DNA from: JASLEW01 sp963732005
GTDB taxonomy: Bacteria; Acidobacteriota; Thermoanaerobaculia; Multivoradales; UBA5704
Assembly: GCA_963732005.1 (NCBI GenBank)
Contig: CAVSXT010000004.1
Location: 1,302,001 to 1,366,000 of the forward strand
Direction of reading: 5' to 3'
Length of the DNA: 64,000 nt
In this document: positions 24,763 through 33,239 of the stretch, in pieces
Layout of the letters: each line of letters begins with the position of its first letter
How positions within the stretch are numbered: the stretch's first letter is position 1
Made by a program: the position numbers and the translations under genes
The notes under the pieces: model-generated
What the model saw: only the letters and a program-made list of their open reading frames with translations
Databases searched by the model: none
Told to the model about the DNA's origin: nothing

Positions 24763-26082
24763 CTATTCCTTCCGGCGCGCCGGCTGGCGCTCCAAGTCAT
24801 TTAGGAACGTGACCACCATCTCGATGATCTCGAGCAGTTGGCCACCGTCTCCGACGCAGGCCCGCTGCAGGATCAGCAGAGTGACGATGGCCTCACGGGC
24901 GATGCGCAGAGCCCGGAAGGTGGCGATCATCTCCTGCGCGAGCGCACGGACCTCTTCGAAACGCCCCTGGCGCGCCCATAGTGTCGCAAGGTCCAGGCCG
25001 GCGAGGGCCGCGGGGTAGACCTGCTCGCGCTGGGCGAAGCCAGCCCTAGTCTCTAGAAGTGCGGCCTCGGCCCGGGCAAAGTCGCAAAGGCCGGCGTAGA
25101 TCCTACCTTCCAACCAACGCACCCGGAGCCGGTCGAGCGCGTTGCTATTCTGGTCCAGAATGACCCTGCTACTCCACAGCAAACGCCGCGCGGCACGAAA
25201 TCGACCAAGATCCGCCAGGCACCAAAGCATTGCCTGGAGAGCTTGCGCGACCAGGACCGGCTCGCGGGTCTCATCTATGAGATCGAGTCCTTGGCGCATG
25301 ATGGCGATGGCCCTGCCGGGTTCTCCGGCCGAGGTCGTGTACTGCCCCATGCTAATCAGCGCCCGACCGGCCAAATGGCGCCGGCCCTCAAGGGCATGAG
25401 CCCTGTAAACCAGGCCCAGAACCTCCACCGCCTCGGAAAGGCGACGCTGGGCGGACAGTAGGGCCGCGAGCAGAGTGGCAACTCGCGCCAGCAGGAGGCT
25501 GGAACGGGACCCGCGACTCGACCAGAACACCGCGCGATTCATGGCCTGGCTCGAGCGCGGCAGATCGTCGCAAATACGATACGCATTTGCCAGTTCCGCC
25601 CAGGCAAGAGCGCGCAGGTCGGCGACTGGCTCAGTTCCAAGCTCTTTCGGATTCAAACGATCCGCTGCATAACGGGCCAACCGGGCAAACCGCAGCGTCG
25701 CATGAACATCGTGGCTCCGCAGAGAGCGGACTGCCTCTATCAGCGCCCCCACCTGGGGGAGGCCTCGGAGAGTTGCACTATCAGAGGCTGAAAGAGCGTC
25801 CCAGCTGCGCTCGCCAGCAAGTAGAGAGGTCAGCATCACGACAGCATCCTCCGGGGTCGCCGCTGGTAGGGCCGCCCTCCCAATGGCTGGCGAGGTCAGC
25901 GCGTCATAGGATTTTGCCGATATTTCAGCCGGAGCCCAGCCCCCTTGGTTGGCAAGGATGTGGGCGCAGCGAGTGCATCCACCTACCAAATGGCGGATGA
26001 AGCCTCGCCGTCGCGTAGGCGATAGCTGTCCTGCTAGGAAGCCAGCGACATCCTCGGGGGAGTAGTGCTCAGGCACGGTCAT
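24763..26082 (-). CDS. TPR-like protein with N-terminal CxxC zinc-finger-like motif
   Basis: A 439-residue protein. The N-terminus (HYSPEDVAGFLAGQLSPTRRRGFIRHLVGGCTRCAHIL) looks like the anti-sigma/zinc-finger type, with His31 and CTRC (36-39) as possible ligands. The rest is helical repeats resembling TPRs (about 130-430). I do not know its function; many such proteins occur beside XRE regulators in this kind of genome and may be scaffolds or signal adaptors. Base composition is slightly lower in GC than its neighbours. Confidence 0.72.
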   Translation of the reverse strand: MTVPEHYSPEDVAGFLAGQLSPTRRRGFIRHLVGGCTRCAHILANQGGWAPAEISAKSYDALTSPAIGRAALPAATPEDAVVMLTSLLAGERSWDALSASDSATLRGLPQVGALIEAVRSLRSHDVHATLRFARLARYAADRLNPKELGTEPVADLRALAWAELANAYRICDDLPRSSQAMNRAVFWSSRGSRSSLLLARVATLLAALLSAQRRLSEAVEVLGLVYRAHALEGRRHLAGRALISMGQYTTSAGEPGRAIAIMRQGLDLIDETREPVLVAQALQAMLWCLADLGRFRAARRLLWSSRVILDQNSNALDRLRVRWLEGRIYAGLCDFARAEAALLETRAGFAQREQVYPAALAGLDLATLWARQGRFEEVRALAQEMIATFRALRIAREAIVTLLILQRACVGDGGQLLEIIEMVVTFLNDLERQPARRKE

Positions 26083-26171
26083 TCCTCGGCTCGACCCTTA
26101 TTGTGCCATCGATTGCGTATCAAAGGAAGGGAGGCATGAAGGGATCGGACCTTCCGCCTCCCTTCTGGGTT

Positions 26172-26522
26172 CTACCCAGGAGTGCACCCACCATCAGGAT
26201 TTGGCTGTCCGCTGCACTCGACCCTGATCTTGCCGCCACCAGGAGCCCGCCCTGCATTCCTACCTCCGAGACCCGGCCCCGGGGCAACCCGGGCATTCGG
26301 GAGCTGACCTCCACGCTTCGCCCGGCCATTAGGATCGGTCAGGCCGGCGTTGTCAATACTACCCCCAGGCAACCAGGCGGCTAGCCAGGTCTGGACCTTG
26401 GCTCCGAGGGCGTCCAGGAGACTGGGGCGCTGGCCGGCCTGGGCGGCGGGAGCCGCCAGGCCCAGCAGGATGGCGAGCACCAGCGTGCTGACGGCGAGAC
26501 GATGGGACTGACGAGATGACAT
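26172..26522 (-). CDS. Small secreted peptide precursor
   Basis: A 116-residue product with a clear signal peptide (about 8-30; LVLAILLGLAAPAAQA followed by GQRPS). The mature part is Gly/Pro/Arg-rich with two Cys near the end (VECSG and GGCTPG). It matches no family known to me. The ATG at 26522 is preceded by AAGGAGGTTGTT. It is divergent from an XRE regulator whose upstream region contains two palindromes, so the regulator may control it. Secreted signal peptide and small cell-surface protein are both possible. Confidence 0.6.
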   Translation of the reverse strand: MSSRQSHRLAVSTLVLAILLGLAAPAAQAGQRPSLLDALGAKVQTWLAAWLPGGSIDNAGLTDPNGRAKRGGQLPNARVAPGPGLGGRNAGRAPGGGKIRVECSGQPNPDGGCTPG

Positions 26523-26682
26523 AACAACCTCCTTCATCGCGGGGAGGCCTGGGCGCCCTCATGGCGTCCAGCGGCCGCGTACTTGCACCCCCCAGTTTCG
26601 CAATTTCCGGGCGGAAACGCGCCACCCATGTTGCGCGACGCTCATGTCTTTCGTGCCCACCCCTCCTTGCCCGTCGGGGAGA

Positions 26683-26698
26683 AGCAATGAGAATTGCT
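26683..26698. promoter_or_regulatory. Inverted repeat in divergent promoter region
   Basis: AGCAAT and ATTGCT are separated by GAGA, in the 250-bp region between the small secreted peptide gene and the XRE gene. Confidence 0.35.
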
Positions 26699-26757
26699 CA
26701 TCAATCTCAACCCGAGGGCAACTGAACGACTGCCAGCGGTTGCAAAATGGGTGTGGG

Positions 26758-26776
26758 TAGGTCACTATGTGACCTA
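26758..26776. promoter_or_regulatory. XRE operator candidate
   Basis: TAGGTCAC and GTGACCTA form a perfect 8-bp inverted repeat around TAT, directly upstream of the XRE regulator's likely starts (26777 or 26792). The geometry is typical of Cro/CI-type operators and suggests autoregulation. Confidence 0.6.
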
Positions 26777-26791
26777 ATGCAAGAACCTCTC

Positions 26792-27202
26792 ATGACGGAG
26801 CCTCCTGATGGCGAGCTTGCGGCCGCCGTTGGCGCCCGGGTCAAGTCATTGCGCGAAGAGCGGGGTTTGAGCCAGCGCGCCCTTGCATTGCGCCTCGAAG
26901 TGTCCAGCTCGACCATCGCCAAGTACGAGGCGGGCGTGCATACACCCCCCCTTTCGGTCCTCGTTCGGCTGGCGGCGGTCCTCGACGTCAGCCTGGATCA
27001 GCTGGCCGGCCGCGGCCTCCTCGCGCCGGTGACCGATCCCCGCCTGATCTCGTGCCTGCGGGAGATCGCCGCCATGGACGAGCGCAGCCGGGAGCTGGTG
27101 ACGGTGACGCTCGAAGGGATGGCACAGGCCTACCAGATCCTCCGCGACCGCAGGCGGTCCCCCGGCCCGGCCGCCGTCCCCCCCACCGGACCTTCGATCT
27201 AG
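26792..27202 (+). CDS. XRE-family transcriptional regulator
   Basis: A 136-residue HTH protein: VGARVKSLREERGLSQRALALRLEVSSSTIAKYEAG, then PPLSVLVRLAAVLDVSLDQLAGR, a textbook Cro/CI domain. It is followed by a helical segment (ISCLREIAAMDERSRELVTVTLEGMAQAYQIL). Three in-frame starts exist (26747, 26777, 26792); the first would place a perfect operator inside the gene, so I prefer 26792 (26777 is possible). It is divergent from the secreted-peptide gene and followed 14 bases later by a TPR-type gene in the same direction. Confidence 0.87.
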   Translation: MTEPPDGELAAAVGARVKSLREERGLSQRALALRLEVSSSTIAKYEAGVHTPPLSVLVRLAAVLDVSLDQLAGRGLLAPVTDPRLISCLREIAAMDERSRELVTVTLEGMAQAYQILRDRRRSPGPAAVPPTGPSI

Positions 27203-27216
27203 CGGCGGTCCGCATC

Positions 27217-28233
27217 ATGGCAGATCGATATTGGAAGGCAGGGCAGGCAGGGCAGGCGGGGCGGACTGGGCAGGCGGGGCTGGCAGGGCAGGCGAACACG
27301 CCGTGGAGCTCGCATCGGGCCGGCGCCTCCGGTGCCGCCGATCCGTCCGGCGCCGGCAGCCCTGCCGCTGCCGCCGATCTCGTCGAGCAGGCGGCCCAGC
27401 GCCTCCTGGAACGACTGGCCGGCCACGGGCTCGAAACCAACCTCGCGGCGATCGAGCAGGAGCGCCGCCAGGCACCCCGCCTCGTGGCCGAGATCCTGGA
27501 GCTGCCCGAGCCGCGGCGCTCGGCGGCGGCGGCCAGCGCCCGCTACGCGACTCCCGAAGTGGTGTGGCGTCTGCTGGAGGCGTCGCGCGACATGGCGCCG
27601 GAGCCGGCGGTGGCTCAGCTCGGCCTGGCGCGGAAGATCGCCATCCACCTGGCGGCCCTGCGCCCCGCCGCCTCGCTCAACTTCCAGCTGCGGGTGGAGG
27701 TGAGCTGCGAGATGGCGCTTCGCCTCCTCGACGCCGGCGAGCCGGCGGCGGCGGCGGCCCGCCTGCGCGAAGCCGCGGCCGCGCTGCGGCCGGATCTCGG
27801 CTATGCGCGCGCCATCTACTGCCGCGCGCTCGCCCGGCTGCGGCAGGCCGAGCATCGCTGGGAGGAGGCGCTGGCGCTGGCCGAGCGGGCGGTGCGCCTC
27901 CTCGAAGTGCACGGCTCCAGGTCCGAAACCGCCGCCGTCGTCGTCGAAGAGGGCTGGCTGCTGCTCGACGCCGGCGAGGCCGACGAGGCGGTCCCGCGCT
28001 TCGAGCGGGCGCAGCCGGAGGTGGAGGCGGTCCCCTACGCCGCCGTCACCTGCCGCCTGGGGCTGGCGATCGCCCTGCTCGAAAGCGGCCAGGGAGGCGA
28101 GCGCGCACGGATCGAGCGGCTGCTCGCCGACGCCGAATGGATGATCGGCCAGGCCAGCGCCTCGGGCGACCTGCCCCGCCTCCGCTGGCTCGCGGCGCAG
28201 GCCGTCGCCCGTTGCGGCCGCAAAACCGGCTGA
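27217..28233 (+). CDS. TPR-like helical protein with Gly-Gln-Ala repeat leader
   Basis: A 338-residue protein downstream of the XRE gene. Residues 8-27 are a GQAG-type repeat (27237-27296 in DNA), followed by a flexible Ala/Ser stretch. The remainder (about 50-335) is Ala/Leu/Arg-rich helical hairpins of TPR type, for example YARAIYCRALARLRQAEHRWEEALALAERAV. The function is unknown; together with the regulator upstream it repeats the XRE-TPR theme seen at 24115-26082. The ATG at 27217 lacks a strong ribosome binding site, so translation may start downstream. Confidence 0.68.
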   Translation: MADRYWKAGQAGQAGRTGQAGLAGQANTPWSSHRAGASGAADPSGAGSPAAAADLVEQAAQRLLERLAGHGLETNLAAIEQERRQAPRLVAEILELPEPRRSAAAASARYATPEVVWRLLEASRDMAPEPAVAQLGLARKIAIHLAALRPAASLNFQLRVEVSCEMALRLLDAGEPAAAAARLREAAAALRPDLGYARAIYCRALARLRQAEHRWEEALALAERAVRLLEVHGSRSETAAVVVEEGWLLLDAGEADEAVPRFERAQPEVEAVPYAAVTCRLGLAIALLESGQGGERARIERLLADAEWMIGQASASGDLPRLRWLAAQAVARCGRKTG

Positions 28234-28502
28234 CCCGCCGCGGCCAGCCGCGCACCAGTCGGCGGGCGCGCCTCTTGCACGGACATCGGCAGCCGCGGGA
28301 TACCGCGCCGCCCGCCGCCGGCGACCCTCGGTTGCATGCTGTCCCAAGCGTCTCGCCGCGGCTGCCGGACCCATCGGAACTCTGCGGCCCGGGCGGCGTT
28401 ATCGTGTCCAGCACAGGACTCGCGCTCCCGGCGATTCGCGGCGCCGGAGCGCCGCGCGGCCCGGCCCGGAACGCGCGCACCCGGGAGGTAAAATTGCCGG
28501 TC

Positions 28503-29984
28503 ATGGTCACCGACGAGCCGTCGCAGACGACTACTGTGGAAGCCCCGCCCGCAGCCACTCAGGGCACCCCCGGCACCCCCGGAAACACCGGCAGGTCTCC
28601 CGACCCCCGGGAAACCCGCAGCGCCGGCAATGCTGGAAACGCCGGTAGACAGACACGCCCCGACGAGCCCGACCGGCCGCCCGCCGGGGAGCCGCCAGCC
28701 GCGCACAAGAGGAAGGTGTGGCCGTGGCTGGTTGCCGCCGCCGTCCTGGCCATCGGCGCCTACGTGCTGATCTCGAGCCACAGCCGCGCCGCAGCCAAGG
28801 CGACCGCGGCCAAGGCCCAGGCAGCCGCGTCGGCGCCACTGCCGGTGGTGGGGGCCACCGCCAGGACCGGCGACATCGCGGTCTACGTGACCGGGCTAGG
28901 CAGCGTCACGGCGCTCAACACCGCCACCGTCAAGAGCCGCGTCGACGGCCAGCTGATGCGCATCGATTACCACGAAGGGCAGCTGGTGAAGGAGGGCGAG
29001 CTGCTGGCCGAGCTCGACCCGCGCCCCTTCCAGGTCCAGCTGATGCAGGCGGCCGGCCAGAAGGCCAAGGACGAGGCGGCGCTGCAGAACGCCAAGGTCG
29101 ACCTGCAGCGCTACCAGGTCCTGATGCAGCAGGACGCCATCCCCAAGCAGCAGCTCGACACCCAGCTGGCCCTGGTCAAGCAGGACGAAGCGGCAATCGA
29201 GAGCGACCAGGCGCAGGTCGAGAGTGCCAAGCTCAACCTGGCCTACTGCCGCATCGCCGCGCCGATCGGCGGCAGGGTCGGCCTGCGGCTGGTGGATACC
29301 GGCAACATCGTGCATGCCGCCGACGCCACCGGCATCGCGGTGGTCAACCAGGTGCAGCCGATCACCGTCATCTTCACCATCCCCGCCGACCGGCTGCCGC
29401 AGGTGCTGCAGCAGATGCACGCCGGCCGCCAGCTGGCGGTGGACGCCTTCGACCGCAACAACCAGAACCTCATCGCCCACGGCACGCTGGCAGCGGTCGA
29501 CAACCAGATCGACCAGACCACCGGCACGGTCCGCCTGCGCGCGGTGTTCGCCAACCAGACCGACGTGCTCTTCCCGAGCCAGTTCGTCAACGCGCGGCTG
29601 CTGGTGGACACCGTCCAGAACACCGTGCTGGTGCCGACCGCGGCGATTCAGCGCTCCCCGACCGCCACCTTCGTCTATCACGTCAAGCCCGACCAGACGG
29701 TCGAGGTGCGTAACGTCGCGGTGCAGCTGACCGAGGGCGACAACACCTCGATACGCGGCGGCCTCGCCGCCGGCGACGTGGTGGTGACCGACGGCGTCGA
29801 TCGGCTGCGCCCCGGAGCGAAGGTCGCGGTGAGCCTGGCGGCCCCCGGCGCCGCCGCCGGCCAGGCTGCCCCCAACGGCGCCGCCAATCCGGCGTCTCCC
29901 AAGGCCCCGACCACGGCCCCCGGCGCCGGTTCCGGGCCCAACCCGGCCGGCAATCCCAACGCCGCCCGGAGCCGCCCGCGGTGA
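28503..29984 (+). CDS. mdtA: RND efflux periplasmic adaptor (MdtA-like)
   Basis: The 493-residue membrane-fusion protein links inner-membrane pumps to the outer-membrane factor. After a Pro/Gly-rich cytoplasmic leader (TPGTPGNTG and AGNAGNAGR repeats) there is one membrane anchor (WPWLVAAAVLAIGAYVLI). Then come the lipoyl half (VKSRVDGQLMRIDYHEGQLVKEGELLAELDPRPF), a coiled-coil hairpin, AYCRIAAPIGGRVGLRLVDTGN and the beta-barrel and membrane-proximal domains. The tail is Ala/Pro/Asn-rich. The ATG at 28503 lies 13 bases after GGAGG; the TTG at 28494 is better spaced and may be used. The stop overlaps the GTG start of the first pump gene (GTGA). Confidence 0.9.
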   Translation: MVTDEPSQTTTVEAPPAATQGTPGTPGNTGRSPDPRETRSAGNAGNAGRQTRPDEPDRPPAGEPPAAHKRKVWPWLVAAAVLAIGAYVLISSHSRAAAKATAAKAQAAASAPLPVVGATARTGDIAVYVTGLGSVTALNTATVKSRVDGQLMRIDYHEGQLVKEGELLAELDPRPFQVQLMQAAGQKAKDEAALQNAKVDLQRYQVLMQQDAIPKQQLDTQLALVKQDEAAIESDQAQVESAKLNLAYCRIAAPIGGRVGLRLVDTGNIVHAADATGIAVVNQVQPITVIFTIPADRLPQVLQQMHAGRQLAVDAFDRNNQNLIAHGTLAAVDNQIDQTTGTVRLRAVFANQTDVLFPSQFVNARLLVDTVQNTVLVPTAAIQRSPTATFVYHVKPDQTVEVRNVAVQLTEGDNTSIRGGLAAGDVVVTDGVDRLRPGAKVAVSLAAPGAAAGQAAPNGAANPASPKAPTTAPGAGSGPNPAGNPNAARSRPR

Positions 29985-32900
29985 GCCCGTCTCGCCCGTT
30001 CATCCTGCGGCCGATCGCCACGTCGCTGCTGATGGTGGGCCTGCTGATCGCGGGCACCATCGCCTTCCGGCTGCTGCCGGTGTCGGCGCTGCCGGAGGTG
30101 GACTACCCCACCATCCAGGTGGTGACCTTCTACCCCGGCGCCAGCCCCGACGTCATGGCCTCGGCGGTCACCGCGCCGCTCGAGCGCCAGTTCGGGCAGG
30201 TGCCCGGTCTCAACCAGATGACCTCGACCAGCTCCGAGGGCAGCTCGGTCATCACCCTGCAATTCGTGCTCGACCTCAACATCGACGTCGCCGAGCAGTC
30301 GGTGCAGGCGGCGATCAACGCCTCCGGCACCTATCTGCCGGCCAACCTGCCCAACCCGCCGATCTACAGCAAGACCAACCCGGCCGACGCCCCGATCATG
30401 ACCCTGGCGCTGACCTCGACCACCCTGCCGCTCTCCAAGGTGGAGGACTTCGCCGACACCCGCCTGGCGCAGAAGATCTCGCAGCTGCCGGGCGTCGGCC
30501 TGGTGAGCATCAGCGGCGGCCAGAAGCCGGCGGTGCGCGTGCAGGTGAACCCGACCTCGGCGTCCTCCTACGGCATCACCCTCGAGGACGTCCGCGCCGC
30601 CGTCGCCGCCGCCAACGTCAACCAGGCCAAGGGCGCCTTCGACGGCCGCCACCAGTCCTACTCCATCGGCGCCAACGACCAGCTGCTGAGCAGCGATCAG
30701 TACAAGCCGCTGGTGGTCGCCTACCGCAACGGCAACGCGGTGCGGCTCTCGGACATCGCCAACGTCACCGACTCCACCGAGAACCTGCGGCTGGCGGCCT
30801 GGATGAACCAGGTGCCGGCGGTGATCCTCAACATCCAGCGCCAGCCCGGCGCCAACATCATCTCGGTGGTGGACCGCATCACCAAGCTGCTGCCGCAGCT
30901 GCGCGCCTCGCTGCCCAGCTCGGTGCAGATCACCACCCTGACCGACCGCACCGCCACCATCCGCGCCTCGGTGAGCGACGTCGAGTTCGAGCTGATGCTC
31001 ACCATCGCCCTGGTGGTGATGGTGATCTTCCTGTTCCTGCGCACCGTGGCCGCCACCATCATCCCCAGCGTCGCCGTGCCGCTGTCGCTGGTGGGCACCT
31101 TCGCCGCCATGTACGCCCTCGGCTACAGCCTCAACAACCTGACGCTGATGGCGCTGACCATCTCGACCGGCTTCGTCGTCGACGACGCGATCGTGATGAT
31201 CGAGAACATCGTGCGCTACATCGAGGAGGGGATGGCGCCGCTCGAGGCGGCGCTCAAGGGCTCCGAGCAGATCGGCTTCACCATCATGTCGCTGACCGTG
31301 TCGCTGATCGCCGTGCTGATCCCGCTGCTGTTCATGGGCGACGTGGTCGGCCGCCTGTTCCGCGAGTTCGCGGTGACCCTGTCGGTGACCATCCTAGTGT
31401 CGGCGGTGGTGTCGCTCACCCTGACGCCGATGATGTGCGCCAAGCTGCTGCGCCACAAACCGGAGTCCGAGCAAGGCCGCTTCTACCGCGCCTCGGAGCG
31501 CGCCTTCCAGCGCATCATCGAGTCCTACGGCCGCATCCTGACCTGGGTGCTGCGGCACCAGCCGGCGACGCTGGTGGTGGCGGTCGCCACCCTGGTGCTG
31601 ACCGTGCTGCTCTACCTCTTCATCCCCAAGGGCTTCTTCCCCGTCCAGGACACCGGCGTCATCCTCGGCGTCTCGGAGGCGCCGCAGTCGATCTCCTTCG
31701 GCGCCATGGCCGACCGCCAGCAGGCGCTGGCCAAGGTCATCCTCGCCGACCCGGCGGTCGAGAGCCTGTCGTCGTTCATCGGCATCGACGGCACCAACAC
31801 CACGCTCAACAGCGGCCGCATCCAGATCAACCTCAAGCCGCTCGCCGACCGCGGCATCAACGCCAGCGACCTGATCCGGCGGCTGCAGGTGCAGCTCGCG
31901 AAGGTTCCCGGCGTCACGCTCTACATGCAGCCGGTGCAGGACCTCACGGTCGAGGACCGGGTCAGCCGCGCCGAGTTCCAGTACAGCCTCGAGGACGCCG
32001 ACGCCGCCGAGCTGGCGTCATGGGTGCCGCGCTTCGTCACCAAGCTGCAGGCGCTGCCCGAGCTGCGCGACGTCGCCAGCGACCAGCAGAACGCCGGCCT
32101 GCAGGCGCGCCTGCTGCTCGACCGCACCACCGCCTCGCGGCTCGGCATCACGCCGCAGAACCTCGACGACGCGCTCTACGACGCCTTCGGCCAGCGCCAG
32201 ATCTCGACCATGTTCACCCAGCTCAACCAGTATCGCGTGGTGATCGAATCGCAGCCCGGGTTCCAGCAGCGCCCCGAGGACCTGGCCGACGTCTACCTCA
32301 AGTCCGCCACCGGCGGGTCGGTGCCGCTCGGCTCCTTCACCCAGGTGCAGACCGCCAATGCGCCGCTGTCGGTCAACCACCAGGGGCAGTTCCCGGTGGC
32401 CACCATCTCGTTCAACCTGGCGCCCAGCGCCTCGCTCGGCGATGCGGTCAACGCGGTGACCAAGGCGCAGCAGCAGCTCGGCATGCCGGCCAGCGTCCAG
32501 GCCAGCTTCCAGGGCACCGCCGAATCGTTCCGCGCCTCGCTGGTCAACGAGCCGCTGCTGATCCTGGCGGCGGTGATCACCGTCTACATCCTGCTCGGCG
32601 TGCTGTACGAGAGCTACATCCATCCGATCACCATCCTGTCGACGCTGCCCTCGGCAGGGGTCGGCGCGCTGCTGGCCCTGCTGCTGACCGGCAACGACTT
32701 CAGCGTCATCGCCCTGATCGGCATCATCCTGCTGATCGGCATCGTCGAGAAGAACGCGATCATGATGATCGACTTCGCGCTCGACGCCGAGCGCAAGGAG
32801 GGCAAGCCGCCCGAGGAAGCGATCTTCCAGGCGGCGCTGCTGCGTTTCCGCCCGATCATCATGACCACCATGGCGGCGCTGCTGGCCGGCATCCCGCTGG

Positions 32901-33193
32901 CGCTCGGCAGCGGCATCGGCGCCGAGCTGCGGCGGCCGCTGGGCATCGCCATCGTCGGCGGCCTGATCTTCAGCCAGGCGCTGACGCTGTTCACCACGCC
33001 GGTGGTCTATCTGGCCTTCGATCGCCTGGCGCGGCGCCTCACCCGGCGGTCGGAGCGCCGCTCCGGCCGTGCCGGCGCCGCCGCCGGGCCGTCCGGCGCC
33101 AGCGGTACGGGCAGCGCGTCGCCCGAGCTCGACGCCGCCCTCGCCATGGGCGGCCCACGCGGCCGGGCGCGGCCGGCCGAGGGCGGCGCATGA
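29981..33193 (+). CDS. mdtB: RND multidrug efflux transporter (MdtB-like)
   Basis: A 1,070-residue inner-membrane proton-driven pump of the HAE1/MdtB-MdtC type. The proton relay is intact: Asp401-Asp402 in GFVVDDAIVMIENI and Lys924 in IVEKNAIMMIDF. It has twelve membrane segments and two large periplasmic loops, as in the family. MdtB/MdtC pairs form heterotrimers, and the next gene is the second partner. The GTG start at 29981 overlaps the adaptor stop. The C-terminus ends RPAEGGA, a sequence copied twice more in the intergenic micro-ORFs. Ser/Gly/Ala residues extend the tail. Confidence 0.93.
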   Translation: MSPSRPFILRPIATSLLMVGLLIAGTIAFRLLPVSALPEVDYPTIQVVTFYPGASPDVMASAVTAPLERQFGQVPGLNQMTSTSSEGSSVITLQFVLDLNIDVAEQSVQAAINASGTYLPANLPNPPIYSKTNPADAPIMTLALTSTTLPLSKVEDFADTRLAQKISQLPGVGLVSISGGQKPAVRVQVNPTSASSYGITLEDVRAAVAAANVNQAKGAFDGRHQSYSIGANDQLLSSDQYKPLVVAYRNGNAVRLSDIANVTDSTENLRLAAWMNQVPAVILNIQRQPGANIISVVDRITKLLPQLRASLPSSVQITTLTDRTATIRASVSDVEFELMLTIALVVMVIFLFLRTVAATIIPSVAVPLSLVGTFAAMYALGYSLNNLTLMALTISTGFVVDDAIVMIENIVRYIEEGMAPLEAALKGSEQIGFTIMSLTVSLIAVLIPLLFMGDVVGRLFREFAVTLSVTILVSAVVSLTLTPMMCAKLLRHKPESEQGRFYRASERAFQRIIESYGRILTWVLRHQPATLVVAVATLVLTVLLYLFIPKGFFPVQDTGVILGVSEAPQSISFGAMADRQQALAKVILADPAVESLSSFIGIDGTNTTLNSGRIQINLKPLADRGINASDLIRRLQVQLAKVPGVTLYMQPVQDLTVEDRVSRAEFQYSLEDADAAELASWVPRFVTKLQALPELRDVASDQQNAGLQARLLLDRTTASRLGITPQNLDDALYDAFGQRQISTMFTQLNQYRVVIESQPGFQQRPEDLADVYLKSATGGSVPLGSFTQVQTANAPLSVNHQGQFPVATISFNLAPSASLGDAVNAVTKAQQQLGMPASVQASFQGTAESFRASLVNEPLLILAAVITVYILLGVLYESYIHPITILSTLPSAGVGALLALLLTGNDFSVIALIGIILLIGIVEKNAIMMIDFALDAERKEGKPPEEAIFQAALLRFRPIIMTTMAALLAGIPLALGSGIGAELRRPLGIAIVGGLIFSQALTLFTTPVVYLAFDRLARRLTRRSERRSGRAGAAAGPSGASGTGSASPELDAALAMGGPRGRARPAEGGA

Positions 33194-33239
33194 GGCCCGC
33201 CGAGGGCGGCGCATGAGGCCCGTCGAGGGCGGCGCATGA
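33171..33239 (+). repeat. Three 23-bp repeats forming chained ATGA micro-ORFs
   Basis: The unit GGCCGAGGGCGGCGCATGA with four more bases recurs with ATGA at 33190, 33213 and 33236. The first ATGA contains the mdtB stop and the third the mdtC start. Each ATG in between opens an 8-residue ORF (33190-33216, MRPAEGGA; 33213-33239, MRPVEGGA) whose TGA overlaps the next ATG. Confidence 0.9.

Noticed and set aside
27237..27296. G-rich repeat taken as a possible CRISPR or regulatory array
   Set aside because: Repeats are about 10 bp without spacers and lie inside a coding frame giving GQAG repeats.
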